This document shows positions 9,648 through 17,048 of a stretch of 64,000 nucleotides of DNA, one piece after another. Origin of the DNA: Actinophytocola oryzae (GTDB taxonomy: Bacteria > Actinomycetota > Actinomycetes > Mycobacteriales > Pseudonocardiaceae); NCBI RefSeq assembly GCF_004364325.1, contig NZ_SOCP01000005.1, forward strand, positions 496,001 through 560,000, given 5' to 3'. Both the position numbers and the translations under genes were made by a program. The notes below the pieces were generated by a model that saw only the letters and a list, made by a program, of their open reading frames with translations, searched no databases and had not been told where the DNA came from. Within the stretch, counting starts at the first letter, position 1; each line of letters starts with the position of its first letter.

Positions 9648-10081
9648 CCGCGATCACCTGGAGCGGCCCGGACACCACGCACCCGGCACGGACGGCGTCG
9701 CGCCGGTCGATGGACGCCGTTACCCGTGGTGCCAAGGACGAGTGGCTCGCGTTGTTCGCCGAGGACGCGGTCGTCGAGGACCCGGTCGGCAAGTCGATGT
9801 TCGACCCGACCGGCGACGGCCACCGCGGTCCCGAGGCCATCTCCGCCTTCTGGGACATGACGATCGGCAACGTCGAGCGGTTCGAGTTCGACATCAGGGA
9901 CTCGTTCGCCGCGGGCGACGAGGTGGCGAACGTCGGCACGATCACGACGTTCCTGCCCGGCGGGTCCAGGATCGACACCGAGGGCGTCTTCGTCTACCGG
10001 GTGAACGACGACGGGTTGGTCGTGTCGCTGCGGGCGTTCTGGGAGACCGAACGCGCGATGGCTACCCTGCGGAAGGTGTGA
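9644..10081 (+). CDS. SnoaL / ketosteroid-isomerase-fold protein
   Basis: 145 residues of NTF2-like cone fold. ALFAEDAVVEDPVGKS provides the acidic residue at the position used as base in ketosteroid isomerases. A DGHRGPEAISAFWDM segment and a C-terminal WETERAM strand follow. Last gene of the side-chain operon, start overlapping the previous stop. It may isomerise a steroid double bond or act as an accessory hydratase; the family is functionally broad. Its 3' end overlaps the convergent lipoprotein gene by 20 bp. Confidence 0.78.
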   Translation: MTAITWSGPDTTHPARTASRRSMDAVTRGAKDEWLALFAEDAVVEDPVGKSMFDPTGDGHRGPEAISAFWDMTIGNVERFEFDIRDSFAAGDEVANVGTITTFLPGGSRIDTEGVFVYRVNDDGLVVSLRAFWETERAMATLRKV

Positions 10082-10445
10082 GCTCGATCCCGTAGTCGAG
10101 ACAGGCCTTCACGACGTCGTCCTGGTTGAAGTCCGTGCGGGCAAGGAAGTCCGCGAGCGCGGCGTCCTCGCTGAACACCGTGAGCGCGAAGTACGCGGAG
10201 TCGAACGCCCGGCGCAGGTCCTCGTCCGGCGCGCCCGCGCGGATCCGCGACAGCTCGTCCATCGTGACGTCGACGACCGAGGCGAACTCACCCGGCGCGG
10301 CGGCGTAGTCGCCTGCCGCCGCGTAGAGCTTGCTCACCGCCTTGCCGTAGTCGTCGCAGAAGTGGGCGGCCGGGTTGGGTCCGCCGCACGCCACCAGCGC
10401 ACCGGTCAGTGCGACGGCGACGAGGGTGGGGAGACGGCGAACCAC
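10062..10445 (-). CDS. Putative lipoprotein of unknown function
   Basis: 127 residues. From the GTG at 10445 the protein reads MVRRLPTLVAVALTGALVAC, a signal peptide ending in an LVAC lipobox, so Cys20 is the expected lipidated residue. The mature part is small, alpha-helical and acidic, with FCDDYGKAVSKLYAAAGDYA and no recognisable enzyme motif. This start was preferred over upstream codons because it gives a proper lipoprotein signal. The gene converges on and overlaps the SnoaL gene by 20 bp. Confidence 0.7.
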   Translation of the reverse strand: MVRRLPTLVAVALTGALVACGGPNPAAHFCDDYGKAVSKLYAAAGDYAAAPGEFASVVDVTMDELSRIRAGAPDEDLRRAFDSAYFALTVFSEDAALADFLARTDFNQDDVVKACLDYGIELTPSAG

Positions 10446-10553
10446 GCCAACAGCCTGCTCCGGGGCCCGGGGGTCCACCCACCACGCGCGGACGGCAGAA
10501 GGGGCCGCCGGGGTCGCCCGAACGGGCAATGTGCCCGAAAGCGGCGGCTGTCG

Positions 10554-11192
10554 TCACCGTGCGACACCGACCGCCTGCCGTACGGCACGTTCGTCGGTCA
10601 GCAGGGCCAGCATCGCGTGCGCGACCTCGGCGCGGGAGGCGAAGATGCCGCGCGGGACGTTGCCGCCGATCTCGACGCGGTAGTCGCCGACCGGCTTGTT
10701 GGTCAGCTTCGGCGGCCGGACGACCGTCCAGTCCAGCCCGCTCGCGGCGATCTCCCGCTCCATGACCGCGAGGTCGCCGTACATCTCGCCGAAGACCTTG
10801 CGGGTGAAGGGGAACACGATGCGCCGGTTCAGGAAGCCGTCGCCCTCGGGCAGCGGGCCCACCGGGGCGGCGCTCACCGCGACGAACCGGTTGATGCCCT
10901 CGGCCTCGAGTGCGGCGAGGATGTGTCGTGTCGGGACGGACGCGGCCGTCACGTCCTTCGTGCCGCTCGGGCCCACACCGGACAGTGCGGCGTCGCAGCC
11001 GGCGATCGCGGCCCGGACGCGTTTCGTGTCTCCTAGGTCCGGAACCGTGACCAGTTGTAGTTGTGGATCGTCCGTCAGTGTGAACTTCGCCGGGTTTCGC
11101 ACGATCGCCGTTACCGTGTGCCCCTGCGCCAGTCCGAGCTTCACCAGTTGGGTCCCAACCCCGCCGGTCGCCCCGAAGACAGCGAGCTTCAT
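10554..11192 (-). CDS. NAD(P)-binding NmrA-like oxidoreductase/epimerase
   Basis: 212 residues, an atypical short-chain dehydrogenase of the NmrA/SDR_a5 kind. The dinucleotide-binding motif FGATGGVGTQ is at residues 6-15, and the C-terminal segment EVAHAMLALLTDE is typical. Divergent from a marR gene with a 58-bp intergenic region carrying inverted repeats, so the regulator probably controls it. Such pairs commonly respond to reactive electrophiles or quinones; the substrate is unknown here. Confidence 0.8.
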   Translation of the reverse strand: MKLAVFGATGGVGTQLVKLGLAQGHTVTAIVRNPAKFTLTDDPQLQLVTVPDLGDTKRVRAAIAGCDAALSGVGPSGTKDVTAASVPTRHILAALEAEGINRFVAVSAAPVGPLPEGDGFLNRRIVFPFTRKVFGEMYGDLAVMEREIAASGLDWTVVRPPKLTNKPVGDYRVEIGGNVPRGIFASRAEVAHAMLALLTDERAVRQAVGVAR

Positions 11193-11198
11193 CGGTAC

Positions 11199-11250
11199 CT
11201 CCCACGTAGTATTTCCATACGCTCAACATACGATACGGAATTCGTACTAT
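11199..11250. promoter_or_regulatory. Paired inverted repeats in the NmrA/MarR divergent promoter
   Basis: Two imperfect inverted repeats built on TACG/CGTA half-sites flank the middle of the region: CGTAGTATTTCCATACG and TACGGAATTCGTA. The second nearly abuts the marR start at 11251. This is a plausible MarR operator pair covering both divergent promoters; no factor has been tested. Confidence 0.55.
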
Positions 11251-11724
11251 ATGACAAACGTAGCACAGGGGCGGGGCCGACGCCGGGTCGTCAACACCGT
11301 CAAGGACGCGATCCGCGGGCTGAGGACCGATCTGGCGCTCCTCAACCGGCGCATCAGCGGGCGCCTGGACCTCCGCGACGGCGACCTGGACCTGCTGGAG
11401 CTGATCGCCAGACTGGGCCCGCTCGGCCCGTCCGCGCTGGCCCGGCACGCAGGCCTGCACCCCGCGACGATGACGGGCGTGCTCGACCGCCTCGAGAAAG
11501 GCGGCTGGCTGACCCGCGAGCGCGACCCGCAGGACCGACGCAGCGTGACCCTACGCATCCGCCGCGAGCGGGTCGGCGAGATCTTCACCCTGTACAGCGG
11601 TATGAACCAGGCACTGGACGACATCTGCGCCGGCTACACCGACGAGGAACTCCTGGTGATAGCGGACTTCCTGAGCCGCGCGGCCACCGCAGGCCAGAAG
11701 GAGACAAAGTCGCTGGAACGGTGA
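11251..11724 (+). CDS. MarR-family transcriptional regulator
   Basis: 157 residues with a winged helix-turn-helix. The recognition region is LGPSALARHAGLHPATMTGV followed by the wing LTRERDPQDRRSVTLRI, a classic MarR signature. Flanking helices would form the dimer interface. ATG 11251 follows directly on the inverted-repeat region shared with the divergent NmrA-like gene. The likely target is that gene and itself. A tandem-repeat array begins 17 bp downstream. Confidence 0.85.
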   Translation: MTNVAQGRGRRRVVNTVKDAIRGLRTDLALLNRRISGRLDLRDGDLDLLELIARLGPLGPSALARHAGLHPATMTGVLDRLEKGGWLTRERDPQDRRSVTLRIRRERVGEIFTLYSGMNQALDDICAGYTDEELLVIADFLSRAATAGQKETKSLER

Positions 11725-11740
11725 CATTGGCTCGCTGGCG

Positions 11741-12308
11741 GTGTTGGTTTGGCTCGCTCCGCTCGCTGGTGACCGGGCCTCCACCCGGCGTCTTCCCTCC
11801 TGCGCGCGCAAGCCCCTGGGCTCGCTCCGCTCGCGCAGGAACTTCCGTGCTCGTCAGTCCAGACACCGGCGGCCCGCTCACGGTGTTGGTTTGGCTCGCT
11901 CCGCTCGCTGGTGACCGGGCCTCCACCCGGCGTCTTCCCTCCTGCGCGCGCAAGCCCCTGGGCTCGCTCCGCTCGCGCAGGAACTTCCGTGCTCGTCAGT
12001 CCAGACACCGGCGGCCCACTCACGGTGTTGGTTTGGCTCGCTCCGCTCGCTGGTGACCGGGCCTCCACCCGGCGTCTTCCCTCCTGCGCGCGCAAGCCCC
12101 TGGGCTCGCTCCGCTCGCGCAGGAACTTCCGTGCTCGTCAGTCCAGACACCGGCGGCCCACTCACGGTGTTGGTTTGGCTCGCTCCGCTCGCGGGTGAGC
12201 GGGCCTTCATCCGGCGTCTTCCCTCCTGCGCGCGCAAGTCCCTGGGCTCGCTTCGCTCGCGCAGGAACTTCCGTGCTCGTCAGTCCAGACACCGGCGGCC
12301 CGCTCACG
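11741..12308. repeat. Four tandem copies of a 142-bp intergenic repeat
   Basis: Copies begin at 11741, 11883, 12025 and 12167, each with GTGTTGGTTTGGCTCGCTC at the start; period exactly 142 bp. Copies differ at only a few bases. Internal landmarks are GTCTTCCCTCCTGCGCGCG and CGTGCTCGTCAGTCCAGAC. 142 is not a multiple of three, so the open frames seen across it on both strands are frame-shifting artefacts. Diverged relatives of the unit occur at 15740-15855 (inverted) and 37032-37131. Confidence 0.9.
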
Positions 12309-12538
12309 CGCAGCGTGGTTGCACGGTCTCTTCGCTTTGCAGCGGGGGCTTCACCGGAGCCGTCGGTTCCTTCGCCGGGGCGGGTCGTTCGCTTTGGCGC
12401 CCTCGCTGATCGGTTCGCCCTGGCGCTGGTGGTCCTATCTGTGACAGGGGCTCGCTGGCGAGCGCGGGCCTGGTTGCACCGTTTGTTCGCTCTTGAGCGG
12501 TCTACGCCGTTGTGTGGCCTGGGCGGGGCGACCCGCCC
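12309..12538. other. Gene-free spacer between the repeat array and cyp125
   Basis: No credible gene. It holds degenerate direct repeats (TTGCACGGTCTCTTCGCTTT near 12330 and TTGCACCGTTTGTTCGCTCT near 12475), so it is probably older, decayed repeat material downstream of cyp125. Confidence 0.5.
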
Positions 12539-13765
12539 TTATGTATAAGTGACCTGTAGTTCCTTGATGCCGTTCAGCCAGCCGGAGCGTAGGCGGCGTG
12601 GTTCGCCTGCCTTGCGGATGTTCGGCATGTGGTCGGCGATCGCGTTGAAGATCAGGTCTATTTCCAGTCTGGCCAGGTTCGCGCCTACGCAGTAGTGGGC
12701 GCCCGTGCCGCCGAAGCCCAGGTGTGGGTTGGGGTCGCGGAGGATGTCGAACTTCCGCGGGTCCTCGAAGACGTCCGCGTCGAAGTTGGCCGAGCTGTAG
12801 AACATCCCGACCCGGTCGCCCTTCCTGATGTTCGCGCCGCCCAGGGTCGTGTCCTCCTTCGCGGTGCGTTGGAAGGACATCACCGGGGTGGAGTAGCGGA
12901 CGATCTCGTCTGCCGCGGTCGGCGGGCGGGTCGACTTGTACTCCTCCCACTGCTCGGGGTTCGCCAGCAGCAGGTGCATGCCGTGGGTGATCGCGTTGCG
13001 GGTGGTCTCGTTGCCCGCCACCGCCAGCAGCAGCACGAAGAAGCCGAACTCCTCCGACGTGAGCGAAGTGCCGTCGATGTCCGCGTTGACCAGTTTCGTC
13101 ACCAGGTCGTCCGCCGGGCACTTCTTGCGTTCCTCCGACATCGCCCACGCGTAGCCCAGCAGCTCCGCCGAGGCGTTCATCGGGTCGACCGAGTACTCCG
13201 GGTCCTCGGAGCCCACCATCTGGTTCGACCAGTGGAAGACCTTGTGCCGGTCGTCCTGCGGGATACCCAGCAGCTCGGCGATCGCCTGCAGCGGCAGCTC
13301 ACACGCCACCTGTGTCACGAAGTCACCGCTGCCTGCCTCACGGGCGTCGGCCACGATGCGTTCCGCGCGTGACGCCAGCGCCTCACGCAGCTTGTTCACC
13401 GACTTCGGCGTGAAGCCGCGGGACACGATGCCGCGGACCTTCGAGTGGTGCGGCGGGTCGATGTTCAGCATGATCAGGCGCTGCATCTCGATCTTGTCGC
13501 GGGTCATCTCGGAGTTGAACCGGATGATCGCGGTGTTCTCCTCGGACGAGTAGACGTCGCTGTTGCGCGAGACCTCCTTGACCTCGGCGTGGCGGCTCAC
13601 CACCCAGTACCCGTCGTCGCCGAACCCCGCGGTGTTGTGCGGCTGTTCGTTCCACCAGACAGGCGCCGTGGCACGTAGCTCGGCGAACTCCTCGACGGGG
13701 ATGCGCTGCTGGTAGAGGTCTGGGTCGGTGAAGTCGAAACCGGCCGGGATCCGAGGTGCGGCCAT
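12539..13765 (-). CDS. cyp125: Steroid C26/C27-monooxygenase cytochrome P450 CYP125
   Basis: A 408-residue P450. The heme-binding loop FGGTGAHYCVGANLAR has the thiolate Cys near 359. The I-helix oxygen-activation motif AVAGNETTRNA has the conserved acid replaced by Asn-Glu-Thr in the CYP125 manner. CYP125 hydroxylates and further oxidises the terminal side-chain carbon of cholesterol/cholestenone, initiating side-chain degradation. ATG 13765 follows GGAGGGTTGCA. It is divergent from fadA5, as in M. tuberculosis, with two KstR-like sites between. A sequence extending upstream of this Met in frame is antisense to fadA5 and was rejected. Confidence 0.93.
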   Translation of the reverse strand: MAAPRIPAGFDFTDPDLYQQRIPVEEFAELRATAPVWWNEQPHNTAGFGDDGYWVVSRHAEVKEVSRNSDVYSSEENTAIIRFNSEMTRDKIEMQRLIMLNIDPPHHSKVRGIVSRGFTPKSVNKLREALASRAERIVADAREAGSGDFVTQVACELPLQAIAELLGIPQDDRHKVFHWSNQMVGSEDPEYSVDPMNASAELLGYAWAMSEERKKCPADDLVTKLVNADIDGTSLTSEEFGFFVLLLAVAGNETTRNAITHGMHLLLANPEQWEEYKSTRPPTAADEIVRYSTPVMSFQRTAKEDTTLGGANIRKGDRVGMFYSSANFDADVFEDPRKFDILRDPNPHLGFGGTGAHYCVGANLARLEIDLIFNAIADHMPNIRKAGEPRRLRSGWLNGIKELQVTYT

Positions 13766-13783
13766 TGCAACCCTCCCGAAACA

Positions 13784-13797
13784 TGGAACACGTTCTA
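13784..13797. promoter_or_regulatory. KstR operator (cyp125 side)
   Basis: TGGAACACGTTCTA fits TNNAACNNGTTNNA at all fixed positions, 18 bp upstream of the cyp125 start. Confidence 0.87.
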
Positions 13798-13826
13798 CTC
13801 GATTCAAACACACGGGCTCAGACAAA

Positions 13827-13842
13827 CCAAGCGCCTGCTTGC
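13827..13842. promoter_or_regulatory. CCAAGC-type inverted repeat, candidate second-regulator operator
   Basis: CCAAGCGCCTGCTTGC: half-sites CAAGC and GCTTG separated by 4 bp. The same half-sites occur at 26289-26304 and 30778-30793, also before steroid genes. Its position between the two KstR sites suggests dual control of fadA5-echA20-ipdABC. Confidence 0.6.
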
Positions 13843-13849
13843 TTCGTCT

Positions 13850-13863
13850 AGTAACACGTTCTA
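13850..13863. promoter_or_regulatory. KstR operator (fadA5 side)
   Basis: AGTAACACGTTCTA matches the KstR consensus apart from the first base. It ends 11 nt before the fadA5 ATG; TAGTTT, overlapping its edge, lies 7 nt from the ATG and would serve as the -10 of a leaderless transcript. Confidence 0.8.
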
Positions 13864-13874
13864 GTTTGGTCTCC

Positions 13875-14993
13875 ATGGGAAACCCGGTGATCGTGGCGGC
13901 CGCGCGCACGCCGATCGGCAGGCGCGGGGGCACGCTGTCCGGCTGGCACCCGGCCGAGCTGCTCGGCTTCGCCCAGCTCGCCGTGCTCGACCGTGCCGGC
14001 GTCGCCCCCGAGCTGGTCGAGCAGGTGTTCGGCGGCTGCGTCACGCAGGCAGGCGAGCAGTCCAACAACGTCACCCGCACCGCGTGGCTGCACGCCGGCC
14101 TGCCGTACCAGACGGGCTGTCTCACGCTCGACGCCCAGTGCGGCTCGGCGCAGCAGGCCATGCACCTCGTGGCGGCGCAGATCACGGCAGGCGCCATCGA
14201 TGTGGGCATCGCGTGCGGGGTCGAGGCCATGAGCCGTGTGCCGCTGCGCTCGAACATGGGCGTGGACGTCGGCACGCCGCGGCCCGACTCGTGGGACATC
14301 GACCTGCCCAACCAGTTCGGCGGCGCGGAGCGGATCGCGGTCCGGCGGGGACTGTCCCGCGAGGACGTCGACCGGTTCGGCGCGCTGTCCCAGCAGAAGG
14401 CCCGCAAGGCCTGGGACGCCGGTCACTTCGACCGGGAGGTCGTGCCCGTCGGGAACGTGACCCGCGACGAGGGTCTTCGGGAGACCAGCATCGAGGCATT
14501 GGCGAAGCTCAAGCCCGTGCTGGAGGACGGTGTGCACACGGCGGGCACGTCGTCGCAGATCTCGGACGGCGCGTCCGCGGTCCTGCTGGTCGACGAGGAG
14601 AAGGCACGGTCCCTCGGACTGACGCCGCGTGCGCGGATCGTCGCGCAGTGCCTGGTCGGCAGCGAGCCCTACTACCACCTCGACGGCCCGGTCCAGGCGA
14701 CCGAGCGGCTCTTGGGCCGCACGGGCATGAAGATCGGCGACCTGGACCTGTTCGAGGTGAACGAGGCCTTCGCGTCGGTCGCGCTGTCCTGGATGGCGGT
14801 GCACGAGCCGGACCCGGACCGCGTCAACGTGAACGGCGGTGCCATCGCGATCGGGCACCCCGTCGGCAGCACGGGTACGCGGCTGGTCACGACCGCACTG
14901 CACGAGCTGGAGCGCCGGGACGCGTCGACCGCGCTGATCACCATGTGCGCGGGCGGTGCGCTGTCGACGGGCACGATCATCGAGCGCGCCTGA
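13875..14993 (+). CDS. fadA5: Steroid beta-ketothiolase FadA5
   Basis: A 372-residue thiolase. Nucleophilic Cys89 is in LDAQCGSAQQ, the catalytic His near 328 in GGAIAIGHPVG, and the second Cys near 358 in MCAGGALSTG. FadA5 cleaves 3-keto steroid side-chain CoA thioesters, releasing propionyl- or acetyl-CoA. The segments SWDIDLPNQF and EPYYHLDGPVQ distinguish it from FadA6. It is shorter than the mycobacterial protein (391 aa), mainly in the insert before the middle. The ATG at 13875 lacks a clear ribosome-binding site. Its stop overlaps the echA20 start (TGATG), so the ring-degradation genes ride on its promoter. Confidence 0.92.
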   Translation: MGNPVIVAAARTPIGRRGGTLSGWHPAELLGFAQLAVLDRAGVAPELVEQVFGGCVTQAGEQSNNVTRTAWLHAGLPYQTGCLTLDAQCGSAQQAMHLVAAQITAGAIDVGIACGVEAMSRVPLRSNMGVDVGTPRPDSWDIDLPNQFGGAERIAVRRGLSREDVDRFGALSQQKARKAWDAGHFDREVVPVGNVTRDEGLRETSIEALAKLKPVLEDGVHTAGTSSQISDGASAVLLVDEEKARSLGLTPRARIVAQCLVGSEPYYHLDGPVQATERLLGRTGMKIGDLDLFEVNEAFASVALSWMAVHEPDPDRVNVNGGAIAIGHPVGSTGTRLVTTALHELERRDASTALITMCAGGALSTGTIIERA

Positions 14994-15730
14994 TGGCCGT
15001 CGAGGTGAACGAGGCCGAGCCGGGGGTCGTCGTGGTGACGGTGGACTACCCGCCGGTCAACGCGCTGCCCGTGGCAGGCTGGTTCGCCCTCGCCGACGCC
15101 GTCACGAAAGCGGGCCGTGACCCGAGCACTCACGTCGTCGTGCTGCGGGCCGCTGGGCGCGGGTTCAACGCGGGCGTGGACATCAAGGAGATCCAGGCGA
15201 GGGGGCACAGCGCGCTGGTCGGTGCGAACCAGGGCTGTCACGCGGCTTTCGGTGCGGTGTACGACTGCGAGGTGCCGGTGATCGCGGCCGTGCAGGGGTT
15301 CTGCCTCGGTGGCGGCATCGGGTTGGTCGGCAACGCTGATGTCGTGGTGGCCAGTGACGACGCGTCGTTCGGACTGCCCGAAGTGGACAGAGGGGCGCTC
15401 GGTGCGGCCACGCACCTCTCCCGGCTGGTGCCGCAGCACCTCATGCGGGCCATGTACTACACGGCGTCGACGGTCACGGCCCAGCAGCTGCACCACTTCG
15501 GGTCGGTGTACCGGGTGGTGCCTGCCGCGGAGCTGGAGGGTGCCGCGCTGGAGGTCGCCAAGCGGATCGCCGCCAAGGACACCCGCGTGATCCGCGCGGC
15601 CAAGAAGGCGATCAACGGGATCGACCCGGTTGACGTGCACCGCAGCTACCGATACGAGCAGGGTTTCACGTTCGAGCTGAACCTGACCGGTGCCGCAGAC
15701 GAGGCCAGACAACGGTTCCTGGAGGATTAG
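14993..15730 (+). CDS. echA20: EchA20, crotonase-family ring hydrolase (C/D-ring degradation)
   Basis: A 245-residue crotonase-fold protein with oxyanion-hole segments GRGFNAGVDIKEIQ (about 56-69) and VQGFCLGGGIGL (about 97-108). Length and immediate linkage to ipdA, ipdB and ipdC match Rv3550 (EchA20), known to open ring D of the HIEC-CoA intermediate. Translationally coupled to fadA5 through TGATG, which places it with a KstR-type gene rather than in a separate regulon. A repeat-derived segment separates it from ipdA. Confidence 0.88.
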   Translation: MAVEVNEAEPGVVVVTVDYPPVNALPVAGWFALADAVTKAGRDPSTHVVVLRAAGRGFNAGVDIKEIQARGHSALVGANQGCHAAFGAVYDCEVPVIAAVQGFCLGGGIGLVGNADVVVASDDASFGLPEVDRGALGAATHLSRLVPQHLMRAMYYTASTVTAQQLHHFGSVYRVVPAAELEGAALEVAKRIAAKDTRVIRAAKKAINGIDPVDVHRSYRYEQGFTFELNLTGAADEARQRFLED

Positions 15731-15739
15731 TGGAGCGGG

Positions 15740-15855
15740 AGCGACGGGGCGGGCGCCGTCTGGACTGACGAGCACGAAGGCCCGGCGAGGCACGAGCCCT
15801 GGGCCTTCGCGCGCAGGAGGGAAGACGGCGTCCTGGCGGAGGAGCGGAGCGACCA
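15740..15855 (-). repeat. Diverged, inverted copy of the 142-bp repeat family
   Basis: On the reverse strand this spacer shows the landmarks of the 11741 unit in the same order: GTCTTCCCTCCTGCGCGCG, then an arm rich in CTCG, then GTGCTCGTCAGTCCAGAC. It fills nearly the whole echA20-ipdA gap and ends at the ipdA start. Confidence 0.8.
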
Positions 15856-16689
15856 ATGTCACAGAGGGACAAACGGATGACTGCCGACGAGGTGGTCTCC
15901 ACACTGTCCGACGGGATGACCGTCGGTATCGGGGGCTGGGGGTCGCGGCGCAAGCCGATGGCCTTGGTGCGGGCGATCCTGCGCTCCTCGCTGCGTGACC
16001 TGGCGGTCGTGTCCTACGGCGGGCCCGATCTCGGGCTCCTGTGCGCGGCAGGCAAGGTGCGCACGGCCGTGTTCGGGTTCGTGACGCTGGACTCGATCCC
16101 CTACGACCCGTACTTCCGCAAGGCCCGCGAGTCCGGGGCGATCGCCGTGCGGGAGTGGGACGAGGGCATGTTCCAGACCGGGCTCCGCGCCGCCGCACAC
16201 CGGTTGCCGTTCCTGCCGATGCGGGCCGGCCTCGGCTCGGACGTCCTGGAGTCCGACCGGTCGCTGAAGACGGTCCGCTCCCCCTACGACGACGGCGAGG
16301 AGCTGCTCGCGGTACCTGCCCTGCACCTCGACGTGGCCCTGGTGCACCTCAACCGCGCCGACCGGCACGGCAACGCCCGCTACCTCGGCCCGGACCCGTA
16401 CTTCGACGACCTCTTCTGCCTCGCCGCGGGAAAACGGTTCGTGTCCTGCGAGTCCGTTGTGGACACCGCCGACCTCGCGGAAGGCCCGCCACAGACGCTG
16501 CTGCTCAACCGGATGATGGTCGACGGCGTCGTGGAGACACCGAACGGCGCCCACTTCACGAGCTGCTCACCGGACTACGGCCGCGACGAGGCCTTCCAGA
16601 AGGAGTACGCCACGGCCCCCTGGGAGTCCTTCGCCGACAAGTACCTCAGCGGCGACGAAGCCTCCTACCAGAAGGCGGTGGCCGCATGA
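15856..16689 (+). CDS. ipdA: IpdA, alpha subunit of the steroid ring C hydrolase (CoA-transferase fold)
   Basis: 277 residues of class I CoA-transferase alpha-subunit fold: GMTVGIGGWGSRRKPMAL near 20-37 (glycine loop), VREWDEGMF near 98-106 with the acidic residues of the active site, and VALVHLNRADRHGNARYLG. IpdAB hydrolyses ring C of COCHEA-CoA (retro-Claisen) rather than transferring CoA. Start ATG 15856 lies at the edge of the repeat-derived spacer, with GGAGCGGAGCG upstream. The stop TGA (16687-16689) lies inside the first unit of the 122-bp tandem repeat separating it from ipdB. Confidence 0.9.
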   Translation: MSQRDKRMTADEVVSTLSDGMTVGIGGWGSRRKPMALVRAILRSSLRDLAVVSYGGPDLGLLCAAGKVRTAVFGFVTLDSIPYDPYFRKARESGAIAVREWDEGMFQTGLRAAAHRLPFLPMRAGLGSDVLESDRSLKTVRSPYDDGEELLAVPALHLDVALVHLNRADRHGNARYLGPDPYFDDLFCLAAGKRFVSCESVVDTADLAEGPPQTLLLNRMMVDGVVETPNGAHFTSCSPDYGRDEAFQKEYATAPWESFADKYLSGDEASYQKAVAA

Positions 16690-17046
16690 GCGGAGCTTGC
16701 GCAGCGATTCATCCATACTCACGCCGCCGCCGAGACCGCGGAGGGCGGCGGTGTAGCGGAGCCTGCGGAGCGTTCCGGCGCCACGCAGCGGGGGAGGCGG
16801 CGGCCGCATGAGCGGAGCTTGCGCAGCGATTCATCCATACTCACGCCACCGCCGAGACCGCGGAGGGCGGCGGTGTAGCGGAGCCTGCGGAGCGTTCCGG
16901 CGGCACGCAGCGGGGGAGGCGGCGGCCGCATGAGCGGAGCTTGCGCAGCGATTCATCGATACTCACGCCACCGCCGAGACCGCGGAGGGCGGCGGTGTAG
17001 CGGAGCCTGCGGAGCGTTCCGGCGGCACGCAGCGGGGGAGGCGGCG
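16681..17046. repeat. Three tandem copies of a 122-bp repeat between ipdA and ipdB
   Basis: Units begin with GCCGCATGAGCGGAGC at 16681, 16803 and 16925; period 122 bp, nearly identical copies. Each unit reproduces the last codons and stop of ipdA at its left end and a GGGGGAGGCGGCG ribosome-binding-site-like end at its right, just before the ipdB GTG. It therefore looks like amplification of the native intergenic segment. Each carries a GC-rich hairpin (CACCGCC/GGCGGTG in copies 2 and 3). An open frame on the reverse strand through the repeats is not considered a gene. Confidence 0.92.
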
Positions 17047-17048
17047 GC

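Noticed and set aside
11551..12307. Overlapping frames with identical repeated peptides in the 142-bp array
   Set aside because: The repeat length is not a multiple of three, so the similar peptides arise from different frames of the same DNA; no start site or domain supports a protein.
13766..14407. N-terminal extension of cyp125 upstream of 13765
   Set aside because: The in-frame extension is antisense to fadA5 and runs through both KstR operators; the P450 fold begins at the Met with a good ribosome-binding site.
11741..17046. CRISPR arrays
   Set aside because: The repeat arrays are directly tandem with no unique spacers, and units are 122-142 bp; no cas genes are present.
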